24,848 bases of DNA from NCBI GenBank assembly GCA_900555295.1, contig USKN01000005.1, positions 1 to 24,848 on the forward strand, read 5' to 3'. Source of the stretch: an uncultured Eubacteriales bacterium (GTDB lineage: Bacteria > Bacillota > Clostridia > UMGS1810). Position numbers and translations under genes: made by a program. This document shows, piece by piece, positions 6,877 to 14,595 of this stretch; the first letter of the stretch is position 1, and each line of letters starts with the position of its first letter. The notes under the pieces are model-generated. The model saw only the letters and a program-made list of their open reading frames with translations. It searched no databases and had not been told where the DNA came from.

Positions 6877-8478
6877 ATGAAATTTAATAGTTTTTTTAAA
6901 AAATTAATACACAATTACTCACCCCGTTACAACAAAAGAAAACACATATTTAATGCCAAACACAAAATTATTTCGCTAATGCTATGCGCCGTTATTACCG
7001 CCGCAAGCGGTTTTTCGGCTTTTGCAACAAGCTCCGATTTTTCGGAATTGGACGGTTCGCAGGCGGCAACGCTTGTTCGCCAGGCTGTTTCGCTTGTTCA
7101 GCAGGATTACAGATTTGACACAACAAACGAGCAATTGTACAAAAACGCTCTTATACAGGTTTTAAAAGACCACCCGGAGGTTATAGAGTCGGCTTTTTCG
7201 GGAATATTTGATAATCTTGACGAATTTTCGCGCTACTTTACCGAGGAAGAATTAAATGCTTTTTACTCAAGTTTAAGCGGAGAAGTGTGCGGCATAGGCG
7301 TGCTTATAACCGAATTTAATGAAGGACTTTTGGTAACATCGGTTTATGCAGGCTCTCCCGCCGAGGAAGTAGGAATTAAAACAGGCGATATTATTACAAC
7401 CGCAGACGGTACAAATCTTGTGGGACAAGAGTTTAATATTGCAAAATCATATATTACGGGCGATGAGGGAACCTATGTAAAAGTTGGCTTTGTACGCAAC
7501 GGCGTATATATGGAAAAAGATGTCGAACGCAAAAAAATAACGGTTGAATCGGGCGAATATTACACACTTGAAAACAATAAAATAGGATATATTAAACTTT
7601 ACAGTTTTGACGAACACGCAGGTGAATTTGTAAAAAAGGCGCTCGGCCACTTTAACAAATACAATGTAACCAATATTATATTTGATTTAAGAAACAACCC
7701 CGGCGGCAGTCTTTATGTATTGCTCGATATATGTAAAAACTTTATTCCAAAAGGACCTGTTGTACATATAGACTATGCAAACTCGTCAAAATCGTTTTCG
7801 CTTGACTCCGATAACGAAAAACCCAAATATTCACTTATAGTTCTTATGAACGAATACAGTGCAAGCGCGGCGGAAGCATTTGCGGGCGCCGTTCAGGATA
7901 CGGGTGTGGGCATTGTACTCGGCACGCAATCGTACGGCAAAGGCACAATGCAAAACGTAACAAAATTCCGTGTCGGCGGCGGTATTAAGCTTACGGAGGC
8001 ATATTATCTTACCCCCAACAAACGAAACATAAACAATATCGGTATTGAGCCGGACCTTGTAATACACGAAAAAATGGTGGCATATAAAGATGCGGATTTA
8101 AAACCCGTAACATATGAACGTATTTTAGATATTGATGACGTAGGCGACGATGTAATTGCAATTAAACAGCGTTTAAAACTTTTGGGATACAATGTTGACG
8201 ATAAAAGTGATATTTATGATGAACAAACATATTATACGGTTATGAAATTCCAGGAAAACGAGGGATTGTTCCCGTACGGTGTTATGGACTTGACAACGCA
8301 GGTTCAGCTTGAAAATTTGCTTTTGGCGTCAAAACTGTCCGACAACAGTACATTTAATACGGCTGTAGAAATATTTAAAACAAAAACAATGGACGAACAT
8401 AAGCACGAATGGCTGCCAAAAGATACTTCATCGCCAAAAGATGATGACACGGGTACGGGTAACCTTACTATGAACTAA
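6877..8478 (+). CDS. secreted S41 (C-terminal processing) peptidase with PDZ and peptidoglycan-binding domains
   Basis: A serine protease acting outside the membrane. The 533 residues comprise a basic N-terminus, a hydrophobic export segment (about 31-50, ending FSAFA), a CtpA N-terminal helical region (60-130), a PDZ domain (about 135-215), the S41 core with S330 (in SASAAE) and K355 (in SYGKGTMQ) 25 residues apart as in the CtpB Ser-Lys dyad, and a C-terminal peptidoglycan-binding domain (about 420-485). The last 45 residues are polar and end in an H/D/T-rich tail. CtpB-type proteases activate sporulation sigma-K signalling in Bacillus, but this copy could equally trim wall proteins. The ATG has CGGAGG upstream, 35 bp after argS. 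Confidence 0.9.
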   Translation: MKFNSFFKKLIHNYSPRYNKRKHIFNAKHKIISLMLCAVITAASGFSAFATSSDFSELDGSQAATLVRQAVSLVQQDYRFDTTNEQLYKNALIQVLKDHPEVIESAFSGIFDNLDEFSRYFTEEELNAFYSSLSGEVCGIGVLITEFNEGLLVTSVYAGSPAEEVGIKTGDIITTADGTNLVGQEFNIAKSYITGDEGTYVKVGFVRNGVYMEKDVERKKITVESGEYYTLENNKIGYIKLYSFDEHAGEFVKKALGHFNKYNVTNIIFDLRNNPGGSLYVLLDICKNFIPKGPVVHIDYANSSKSFSLDSDNEKPKYSLIVLMNEYSASAAEAFAGAVQDTGVGIVLGTQSYGKGTMQNVTKFRVGGGIKLTEAYYLTPNKRNINNIGIEPDLVIHEKMVAYKDADLKPVTYERILDIDDVGDDVIAIKQRLKLLGYNVDDKSDIYDEQTYYTVMKFQENEGLFPYGVMDLTTQVQLENLLLASKLSDNSTFNTAVEIFKTKTMDEHKHEWLPKDTSSPKDDDTGTGNLTMN

Positions 8479-8483
8479 AAAAT

Positions 8484-8524
8484 AAATGCCTTGCGGTAAT
8501 AACTTTACTGCAAGGCATTTGTTT
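8484..8524. terminator. bidirectional terminator between the S41 protease and lysR
   Basis: Arms AAATGCCTTGC (8484-8494) and GCAAGGCATTT (8510-8520) pair perfectly and extend inward through GGTAA / TTACT, followed by GTTTT. It stands between convergent genes and contains the lysR stop codon (8505-8507) in its inner right arm. Confidence 0.88.
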
Positions 8525-9437
8525 TATAATGTTTTTTTAAAAATTCTATAAATTCTCCGGCATATCCGTCTTTTATATCAACGTTCTTTTTAAATATTAC
8601 AATGTCTTTATTTGTAATTCCCGACAAATCACATTTTCGGGTCACAAAATTACAGCGGTCAAGCACCGACTGCGGTATGGGCGAAACCCACATAAAGCTT
8701 CCGTTAACCTCACGCAGTAAATCGTATTGACTGCCCCTGTCGTATACAAAAATACGTTTATGCTCGCTTGCGGGCTTAATATCTTTGCGTATTTTGGAAA
8801 ATGAAAGCGATGGAACCTGATAATCGCCGTGTACAATCTCCGTGTAGTTGTTTAAAAGACTAAACGGCACCGTTTGATAATTTGCAAGCGGATGATTTTT
8901 ATTCATCATAACAATCGGCAAAAACTCCCACAAAGGTTCATAATTTAAACCGCTTGACTCAATTACGTTTAAAAAATAATTTTCGTATGTTTGCTGATAC
9001 CGCACAATACCTGCATCGCATTCACCCGACGCAACATCGTCTATTGCCTCTTTTGACGACGATTCTTTAAAATGAATATTAAGCTCACGTCCGTCCGCCA
9101 TACCGTTTACAAAATCGGCAAACGCAACAGATACATATGTTGCGCGCGGTACCGAAATTTTAAATGATATCATTTCATCGGTAGGTGTTTTGTAAAGTGA
9201 CTCAAGCTCGTCCATTTGAGAAATAATGGTTTTTGCATAACTTAAAAACTCGCTTCCCTTATCGGTGGGTTCAACCCCCTTTGCACCGCGTTTAAAAATA
9301 GTTATATTAAGCTCGCTCTCAAGCTCTTTTATGGCTTTGCTTAAATTTGGCTGTCCCATATAAAGATTTTTTGCGGCTTGCGTTATTGAGCCTGTTTTTT
9401 CAACTTCAACGGCATATTTTAAATGAGTTAAATTCAT
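8505..9437 (-). CDS. LysR-family transcriptional regulator
   Basis: A DNA-binding regulator of 310 residues. The N-terminal winged helix-turn-helix (about 1-60) contains GSITQAAKNLYMGQPNLSKA (16-35), a typical LysR recognition region; residues about 90-300 form the periplasmic-binding-like effector domain. The effector cannot be read from the sequence. It is transcribed away from the iron alcohol dehydrogenase gene with a 142-bp shared region, so control of that gene and of itself is the natural guess. The ATG has a GGGGG ribosome binding site a few bases upstream. Its stop codon lies in the bidirectional terminator. Confidence 0.88.
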   Translation of the reverse strand: MNLTHLKYAVEVEKTGSITQAAKNLYMGQPNLSKAIKELESELNITIFKRGAKGVEPTDKGSEFLSYAKTIISQMDELESLYKTPTDEMISFKISVPRATYVSVAFADFVNGMADGRELNIHFKESSSKEAIDDVASGECDAGIVRYQQTYENYFLNVIESSGLNYEPLWEFLPIVMMNKNHPLANYQTVPFSLLNNYTEIVHGDYQVPSLSFSKIRKDIKPASEHKRIFVYDRGSQYDLLREVNGSFMWVSPIPQSVLDRCNFVTRKCDLSGITNKDIVIFKKNVDIKDGYAGEFIEFLKKHYKTNALQ

Positions 9438-9489
9438 ACTGTAACCCCCATTCCAAAAATTATATACCTGTCATATATATTATACATTG

Positions 9490-9505
9490 GATTTTTTTAA
9501 AAATC
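9490..9505. promoter_or_regulatory. A/T-rich inverted repeat in the lysR-adh region (candidate LysR site)
   Basis: GATTTTT and AAAAATC form a 7-bp inverted repeat with a 2-base spacer, roughly midway between the divergent genes. LysR regulators often bind such short dyads (T-N11-A type) near their own promoter. In DNA this A/T-rich, chance is a real alternative. Confidence 0.3.
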
Positions 9506-9515
9506 AATGATAAAA

Positions 9516-9538
9516 TATAATTGTTAAGAAATTAACAG
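9516..9538. promoter_or_regulatory. Rex operator overlapping a -10 element, upstream of adh
   Basis: TTGTTAA-GAAA-TTAACAG at 9521-9538 matches the clostridial Rex consensus TTGTTAA-N4-TTAACAA at 13 of its 14 defined bases. TATAAT at 9516-9521 overlaps its first base and would serve as the -10 of the alcohol dehydrogenase promoter; a matching -35 is not obvious. Rex is a redox repressor that leaves DNA when NADH rises, and alcohol dehydrogenases are standard members of its regulon. Confidence 0.8.
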
Positions 9539-9579
9539 ATAAAATTATAAAATAAACATAAAAGTACGGAGGGATTAAT

Positions 9580-10770
9580 ATGGCACGTTTTACATTACCA
9601 AGAGATATTTATTACGGAAATGGCACAATTGATGAACTTAAAAACTTAAAAGGCAAAAAAGCCATTGTAGTTGTCGGCGGAGGTTCAATGAAACGTTTTG
9701 GTTTTCTTGACAGAGTTTGCGACAATTTAAAAAGTGCAGGTATGGAAGTAAGACTTTTTGAAAATGTCGAACCCGACCCATCTGTTGAAACGGTTATGCG
9801 CGGCGCAGAGGCAATGCGTGAATTTGAACCCGATTGGATTGTATCAATCGGCGGCGGCTCACCTATTGATGCTGCAAAAGCTATGTGGGTATTTTATGAA
9901 TATCCCAACACAACATTTGATGAAATTATTAAACCTTTCTCGTTCCCGACACTTCGTCAAAAAGCAAAATTTGTTGCAATACCTTCAACATCGGGAACAG
10001 CAACCGAGGTAACCGCATTTTCAGTTATAACAGATTACAGCAAGGGTATTAAGTATCCTCTTGCCGACTTTAACATTACACCCGATATTGCGATTGTTGA
10101 CCCCGAGATTGCACAAACAATGCCTCCGAAACTTACTGCTCATACAGGTATGGACGCGCTTACACACGCAATAGAAGCATATGTATCAACTCTTCATTCA
10201 CCGTTTACCGACCCGCTTGCACTTCAGGCAATATCAATGGTGTTTGATGAATTGGAAAGTTCTTATAAAGGCGATAAACAAGCACGTGAAAAAATGCATT
10301 ACGCACAATGTCTTGCCGGTATGGCATTTTCAAATGCATTACTCGGAATAGTACACTCAATGGCACATAAAACAGGTGCGGCATATAAAAACGGGCATAT
10401 AGTTCACGGCTGTGCAAACGCTATGTATTTGCCATATGTAATTAAATATAATTCAAAAGTTGCCGAGGCCGAAAAACGCTATGCTCAAATAGCACGTCAC
10501 GTAGGTCTTAAAGGCAGCACCGATAAAGAACTTGTTGCAGCTCTTTGCTCAAAAATCGATGATATAAACAAAGCCCTCAACATACCCAAACAGTACAAAG
10601 ATTACGAAAACGGTATGGTACCGGAGGATGAGTTTAAAGAAAAGCTTTCACATATTGCATCACTTGCAATATCCGATGCCTGCACAGGTTCAAACCCGCG
10701 TGTTCCCACTCAGGAAGAAATGGAAAAACTTCTTACCTGTTGCTATTACGGAACAGAAGTGGATTTTTAA
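9580..10770 (+). CDS. iron-containing alcohol dehydrogenase
   Basis: Reduces an aldehyde to an alcohol with NAD(P)H, disposing of electrons in fermentation. The 396-residue protein is a group III (Fe-ADH) enzyme: cofactor motif GGGSPIDAAK (91-100), STSGTATEVT (136-145), and metal ligands D192 and H196 (GMDALTHAIEA), H259 (GIVHSMAH) and H276 (HGCANA). Between the last two ligands there are three more residues than in FucO or AdhE. It resembles the AdhE alcohol domain but stands alone without an aldehyde dehydrogenase domain, so the aldehyde must come from another enzyme. GGAGGG lies upstream of the ATG. The upstream region carries a Rex box and the gene is divergent from lysR. Exact substrate (ethanol, butanol or other) is not determinable. 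Confidence 0.92.
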   Translation: MARFTLPRDIYYGNGTIDELKNLKGKKAIVVVGGGSMKRFGFLDRVCDNLKSAGMEVRLFENVEPDPSVETVMRGAEAMREFEPDWIVSIGGGSPIDAAKAMWVFYEYPNTTFDEIIKPFSFPTLRQKAKFVAIPSTSGTATEVTAFSVITDYSKGIKYPLADFNITPDIAIVDPEIAQTMPPKLTAHTGMDALTHAIEAYVSTLHSPFTDPLALQAISMVFDELESSYKGDKQAREKMHYAQCLAGMAFSNALLGIVHSMAHKTGAAYKNGHIVHGCANAMYLPYVIKYNSKVAEAEKRYAQIARHVGLKGSTDKELVAALCSKIDDINKALNIPKQYKDYENGMVPEDEFKEKLSHIASLAISDACTGSNPRVPTQEEMEKLLTCCYYGTEVDF

Positions 10771-10802
10771 TATTTGTCATCTCTTTTAATTTTTCAAAGT
10801 AT

Positions 10803-10838
10803 AAAAAGGACGGAATTGTTACAATTTCGTCCTTTTTA
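10803..10838 (+). terminator. intrinsic terminator of adh
   Basis: AAAAAGGACGGAATT and AATTTCGTCCTTTTT form a long stem with one G-T pair around a tiny loop, ending in a T-run. It starts 33 bp after the adh stop codon. Confidence 0.92.
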
Positions 10839-10849
10839 TTTTAATAATG

Positions 10850-10878
10850 TTGACATAATCATTTTATAAAGTTATAAT
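10850..10878 (+). promoter_or_regulatory. perfect consensus vegetative promoter for tmcAL
   Basis: TTGACA at 10850-10855, a 17-bp spacer, and TATAAT at 10873-10878. All twelve hexamer bases match the sigma-A consensus and the spacing is optimal. The expected start site lies about 20 bp before the GTG start codon of the next gene, leaving a short leader with AAAGGTG as ribosome binding site. Confidence 0.93.
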
Positions 10879-10907
10879 TATTGTATTAAATTAAAGGTGC
10901 TGATTAT

Positions 10908-12074
10908 GTGAATAATTTAAAAACTGCCGGTATTGTTTGTGAATTTAATCCTTTTCATTACGGGCATAAATATATAATTGAATACGCAAAAAACAATTTA
11001 AATGCCGACGCCGTAATTTGTATTATGAGCGGAAGTTTTGTTCAGCGCGGAGATACTGCTGTATTCGATAAATGGAGTCGTGCAAAAACCGCAGTGCAAA
11101 ATGGTGCCGACCTGGTAATAGAATTGCCGGTGTATTATGTTCTTCAATCCGCTCAAAAATTTGCATACGGCGCCGTAAAAATTTTAAACGACTTAAATTG
11201 CGTTGATATGCTCGCTTTCGGCAGTGAAAACAGCAATATGGATTTGTTAAACAAAATAAGCGATTTGCTGTATGCCGAGCCCGAACAGTTTAAGGCCGTA
11301 ATTAAAGACGAACTTAAAAAAGGCGGCGGATACCCGTATGCGATAGATACGGCAATTAAAAAAAGCATAGACGGCAATATAACACTTATGCCCAACGACC
11401 GCCTTGCAATAAATTATTTAACCGCACTTAAAAAGCTTAACTCCAATATACAACCCGCTGCAATAAAACGCAATAATTTATATCATTCCGATATTGCCGA
11501 CAATTTGTTTGCTTCGGCAACCGCAGTGAGAAAAATGATAGCAAATAAAGAAGATTTCAGCAAGTTTGCGCCCAATTACAATAATGTGTGCATATATGAC
11601 ATAAAAAATATTGAAAGCCTTATTTTGGGCTTTTTTCGTACTGTTAAAGCAGACGCAATAAAAAACACCGTCGGTTTTGAAGACGGTTTTGAAAATTTGG
11701 TTATACGTGCCGCGCGCAAAAGCCGCACACTTAATGAATTTTATGATATGCTTACATCAAAACGATATACAAATCACAGAGTGCGCAGAGTGGTATTATG
11801 CGCTTTGCTTGGTATATCGGGTGAATTTACAGCCGACTATGTGCGCCCTCTTGCATTTAATAAAACGGGGGCAAAAATATTATCGGCGGTTAAGGCAAAT
11901 TCACATTTGCCCATAATTGCAAAAACCGCCGATTTTAACATAAACAAACACAGTATGCTCAATATTGACATACGCGCAACCGATATTGCGTCTTTATGTG
12001 CGCAGAATATAAATTACCGTATTGCCGGTAAAGACTACCTTATATCACCCGCTTTAGTTACCTCTGAACTTTGA
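10908..12074 (+). CDS. tmcAL: tRNA(Met) cytidine acetate ligase TmcAL (YlbM-like)
   Basis: Makes N4-acetylcytidine at the wobble base of elongator tRNA-Met using acetate and ATP, via an acetyl-adenylate. The 388 residues begin with the nucleotidyltransferase signature AGIVCEFNPFHYGHKYII (7-24), followed by the conserved MSGSFVQRGD (about 40-49) and later IRAARKSRT. Length agrees with the family. The start is GTG 10908: the ATG two bases upstream reads straight into TGA. It stands alone behind a perfect consensus promoter. Its last 21 bases overlap the 3' end of spoIIR on the other strand, with no terminator in between. The function is inferred from Bacillus YlbM. Confidence 0.92.
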   Translation: MNNLKTAGIVCEFNPFHYGHKYIIEYAKNNLNADAVICIMSGSFVQRGDTAVFDKWSRAKTAVQNGADLVIELPVYYVLQSAQKFAYGAVKILNDLNCVDMLAFGSENSNMDLLNKISDLLYAEPEQFKAVIKDELKKGGGYPYAIDTAIKKSIDGNITLMPNDRLAINYLTALKKLNSNIQPAAIKRNNLYHSDIADNLFASATAVRKMIANKEDFSKFAPNYNNVCIYDIKNIESLILGFFRTVKADAIKNTVGFEDGFENLVIRAARKSRTLNEFYDMLTSKRYTNHRVRRVVLCALLGISGEFTADYVRPLAFNKTGAKILSAVKANSHLPIIAKTADFNINKHSMLNIDIRATDIASLCAQNINYRIAGKDYLISPALVTSEL

Positions 12075-12689
12075 CGCAATGGTACTCTGCCCTTTTTGCC
12101 ACAGCTCATATATTTTAAATTTTACATTGTATGTTACATTTTCGGACGAAACCATAGAATATACGCTGTCGCCCAATTCGCTTTTTAATTTTGTTTGAGT
12201 GTTATCGTCAACATTTACACAGTCTTCATTTATAAAACACATAGGCGGAAACATAACACACCACCAATTTTGCCCCTTTGCCTCCCCTATCTGCACTTTA
12301 AGAGCCTGATAGTTGCCCGCCGGCAAAGTGATGTTGGCATACTTTTTTTCGGGAAAATCACTTAATCCAAACGATACGTTTACCTTATAGTTAAAGCCGT
12401 TCTTTTTTATTTCGTCCTCGGCAACCTCTTTTATATAATCAATATTTTTACAAATCTCATACCTTACCGTGTCCATATCCTGTGAAGTGCCCAAATCGGT
12501 GCCCGTTTCTTTTAAAATTCTGTCACGTACTTTAAGTTTAAGCGCCTGGTCATAATCATTATCGGAATTTGCTATAACGTGTAAACGTATTACACCGTCG
12601 GCAAGCGCAGTTTGTGTTGATGTAAAATATGCGTTTGCAACGTAACATAAACAAAAGCCTATACATAATGCCAAAAAGAATTTTTTCAT
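12054..12689 (-). CDS. spoIIR: stage II sporulation protein R
   Basis: In Bacillus, SpoIIR is made in the forespore under sigma-F, exported, and triggers SpoIIGA to activate pro-sigma-E in the mother cell. The 211-residue product has an export segment (MKKFFLALCIGFCLCYVANA, 1-20), the family motif IRLHVIANSDNDYDQALKLK (about 34-53) and GQNWWCVMFPPMCF (about 139-152). Length is normal. The ATG has AAAGGA upstream. It is the last gene of the long minus-strand run, 57 bp after ispE, and converges on tmcAL. This gene is the best evidence that the organism forms endospores or descends from spore formers. Confidence 0.95.
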   Translation of the reverse strand: MKKFFLALCIGFCLCYVANAYFTSTQTALADGVIRLHVIANSDNDYDQALKLKVRDRILKETGTDLGTSQDMDTVRYEICKNIDYIKEVAEDEIKKNGFNYKVNVSFGLSDFPEKKYANITLPAGNYQALKVQIGEAKGQNWWCVMFPPMCFINEDCVNVDDNTQTKLKSELGDSVYSMVSSENVTYNVKFKIYELWQKGQSTIASKFRGN

Positions 12690-12746
12690 AAAATCATTCC
12701 TTTCTATGCATTAAGTATTGGCTTATTATCAAAATTTTATACTATA

Positions 12747-13613
12747 TTAATAACTATTTTCTTTTTTTACTGTTTTTGTTAAATATGTTTCATTGTAACT
12801 TTGTTTAAAAAAATCAAATGCACACTTGGCATCCGTGTCATCTTGATATATACCAAAAACAGTGGGACCGCTTCCGCTCATCATAGAAAATTCAGCTCCA
12901 AAACCGTACATTTTGTCTTTAATTTGAGATATAATGGGATATTTACTTATTGTAACATATTCAAGTACATTACCCGTATATTTTGCCGCGTCTTTAAAAT
13001 TGCCTTGGTATGTTTGTATAAACATTTGCAAATCAGGGTGCATTATTTTACTTTCATCTGTTTCGTCGTATGCATTGTAAACCCATTTTGTAGAAACATC
13101 TATGGGGGGTTTAACAATTAAAACAGTACGCCCGTCAAATGAATTGAGCGGAGTAATTATTTCACCTATCCCCTCACACAATGCGGTTGAACCTATAATA
13201 CAATAAGGTATATCGGCACCTGCCGCGGCACTTAACATAAAAAGTTTTTCATTTTTATAATTTAAACCGAGCAGTCTGTTTAAGGCACAAATAACTGCCG
13301 CGCCGTCACTGCTACCTCCCGCCAGTCCTGCCGCAGACGGTATTTTTTTATCAATGTGAATTTTAACACCGCATTGTAACTTGCTTTCATTTAGCATAAT
13401 ACATGCCGCTTTGTATGCAATATTTGTTTGGTCTGTGGGTATATTGTCTGCCGTGCAGGTAATCTCTATACCGCTTTTTGATACAATGTCAACATAAACG
13501 GTATCATATAAATCAATGGTTTGCATAACCGTTGCAATATCGTGATAGCCGTTGCACCTTTTACCCGTTATATCCAACAAAAGATTTATTTTTGCGTATG
13601 CTCTTATTTTCAT
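12747..13613 (-). CDS. ispE: 4-diphosphocytidyl-2-C-methyl-D-erythritol kinase
   Basis: Phosphorylates CDP-methylerythritol in the non-mevalonate isoprenoid pathway, which supplies undecaprenyl carrier and quinone side chains. The 288-residue GHMP kinase shows the start motif RAYAKINLLLDI (4-15), the ATP-binding loop PSAAGLAGGSSDGAA (92-106), the catalytic aspartate D134 in GADIPY, and the C-terminal MMSGSGPTVFG. Length is normal. It follows the GerMN lipoprotein gene by 16 bp and precedes spoIIR; in other Clostridia ispE is often near sporulation or purR/spoVG genes. Confidence 0.96.
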   Translation of the reverse strand: MKIRAYAKINLLLDITGKRCNGYHDIATVMQTIDLYDTVYVDIVSKSGIEITCTADNIPTDQTNIAYKAACIMLNESKLQCGVKIHIDKKIPSAAGLAGGSSDGAAVICALNRLLGLNYKNEKLFMLSAAAGADIPYCIIGSTALCEGIGEIITPLNSFDGRTVLIVKPPIDVSTKWVYNAYDETDESKIMHPDLQMFIQTYQGNFKDAAKYTGNVLEYVTISKYPIISQIKDKMYGFGAEFSMMSGSGPTVFGIYQDDTDAKCAFDFFKQSYNETYLTKTVKKENSY

Positions 13614-13629
13614 TATATTTGTTCCCTTT

Positions 13630-14565
13630 TTATTTTTGTCCTATAACACTGTCGTCACGCTCAAACGGATCCGAAAACAGCATATCGTGATACAGCTCAA
13701 GCTTTGAACCGTCTACAAGAAACTGAACCTTGTCAACATTTTCAAGTTCGGTAAGCGAATTTACAATGGTATAAACCGTCATTAAATCGGCGGCTGAACT
13801 TCCGCTTGACTTTGTTACAAAATCTTCGCTTAAATTAACAAAACATATACCTTCTTTTGTTTCAACATTTAATACTTTTGTATCGGACGGTATTACAGAT
13901 GTTAAATCATTTGATTTTGTACCGCTTATAAGCTCTGTTACAATTGTTTTTTCTATACTGTTGTCAACAAGCTGAACACGTCTGCGTTCGGGATACATAT
14001 ATTCTGCATTTTTGTCGGAAAAATACAAAGTAATAAACTTTTCTGCCGTTCCGTTTTCGCGGTTATCCGACGATATTATATCGTTAATGCTTATTTCGCC
14101 CACAACATCACCTTGTGCGTTTATAAGGTCATTGCCGTCTATAAGTATTTTTACCCTGTTTATATCGCTTAATGTGCATAGAGAAGATACAATTGAGTAG
14201 CGCGCAAGCAGCTCTATTGCGTCTTTATTGTCACTGTCAGCATAAGTGTAATAATCGCTGCTTAAATTAACCGTTGCACACCCCTTATTTTGCGTATAGC
14301 TTATAAGAGTGGTATTTTTTGGAATAACCGCTTTATTATCCGATACTAACGGTCCTTTAAGCAATTCTTCCATTATGTCTCTGCCGGATATTATTGACTT
14401 GTCACCAATCGTAATTTCACGTTGTTCTTCAACCAAAGTATTGCGTTGGCTGTTGGCAAAATAAAGCGTTATTTGCACTGTATTTTGACTGTTTGAGGCA
14501 CGTGTGCAAGAAACGGCAAAAAATGCCGTTATTACTGCCATAATAAGTGCTGTAATTCGTTTCAT
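13630..14565 (-). CDS. lipoprotein with two GerMN domains
   Basis: A 311-residue predicted surface lipoprotein. It begins with a basic N-terminus and a hydrophobic stretch ending in the lipobox FAVSC, so the cysteine near residue 20 should be lipidated. Two repeats of the GerMN (sporulation/spore germination) fold follow, about 33-140 and 170-290, each ending in a segment of the type VNLSxDYYT / VNLSEDFVT. I chose the ATG at 14565 because AGGAGG lies seven bases upstream; the in-frame ATG at 14583 would place that site inside the gene. GerM proteins act in spore wall synthesis in Bacillus, but double-GerMN lipoproteins next to two-component systems also occur and may serve the vegetative envelope. 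It follows the kinase gene by 30 bp. Confidence 0.85.
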   Translation of the reverse strand: MKRITALIMAVITAFFAVSCTRASNSQNTVQITLYFANSQRNTLVEEQREITIGDKSIISGRDIMEELLKGPLVSDNKAVIPKNTTLISYTQNKGCATVNLSSDYYTYADSDNKDAIELLARYSIVSSLCTLSDINRVKILIDGNDLINAQGDVVGEISINDIISSDNRENGTAEKFITLYFSDKNAEYMYPERRRVQLVDNSIEKTIVTELISGTKSNDLTSVIPSDTKVLNVETKEGICFVNLSEDFVTKSSGSSAADLMTVYTIVNSLTELENVDKVQFLVDGSKLELYHDMLFSDPFERDDSVIGQK

Positions 14566-14595
14566 AAATATTCCTCCTGCCATAGTGATAACATT

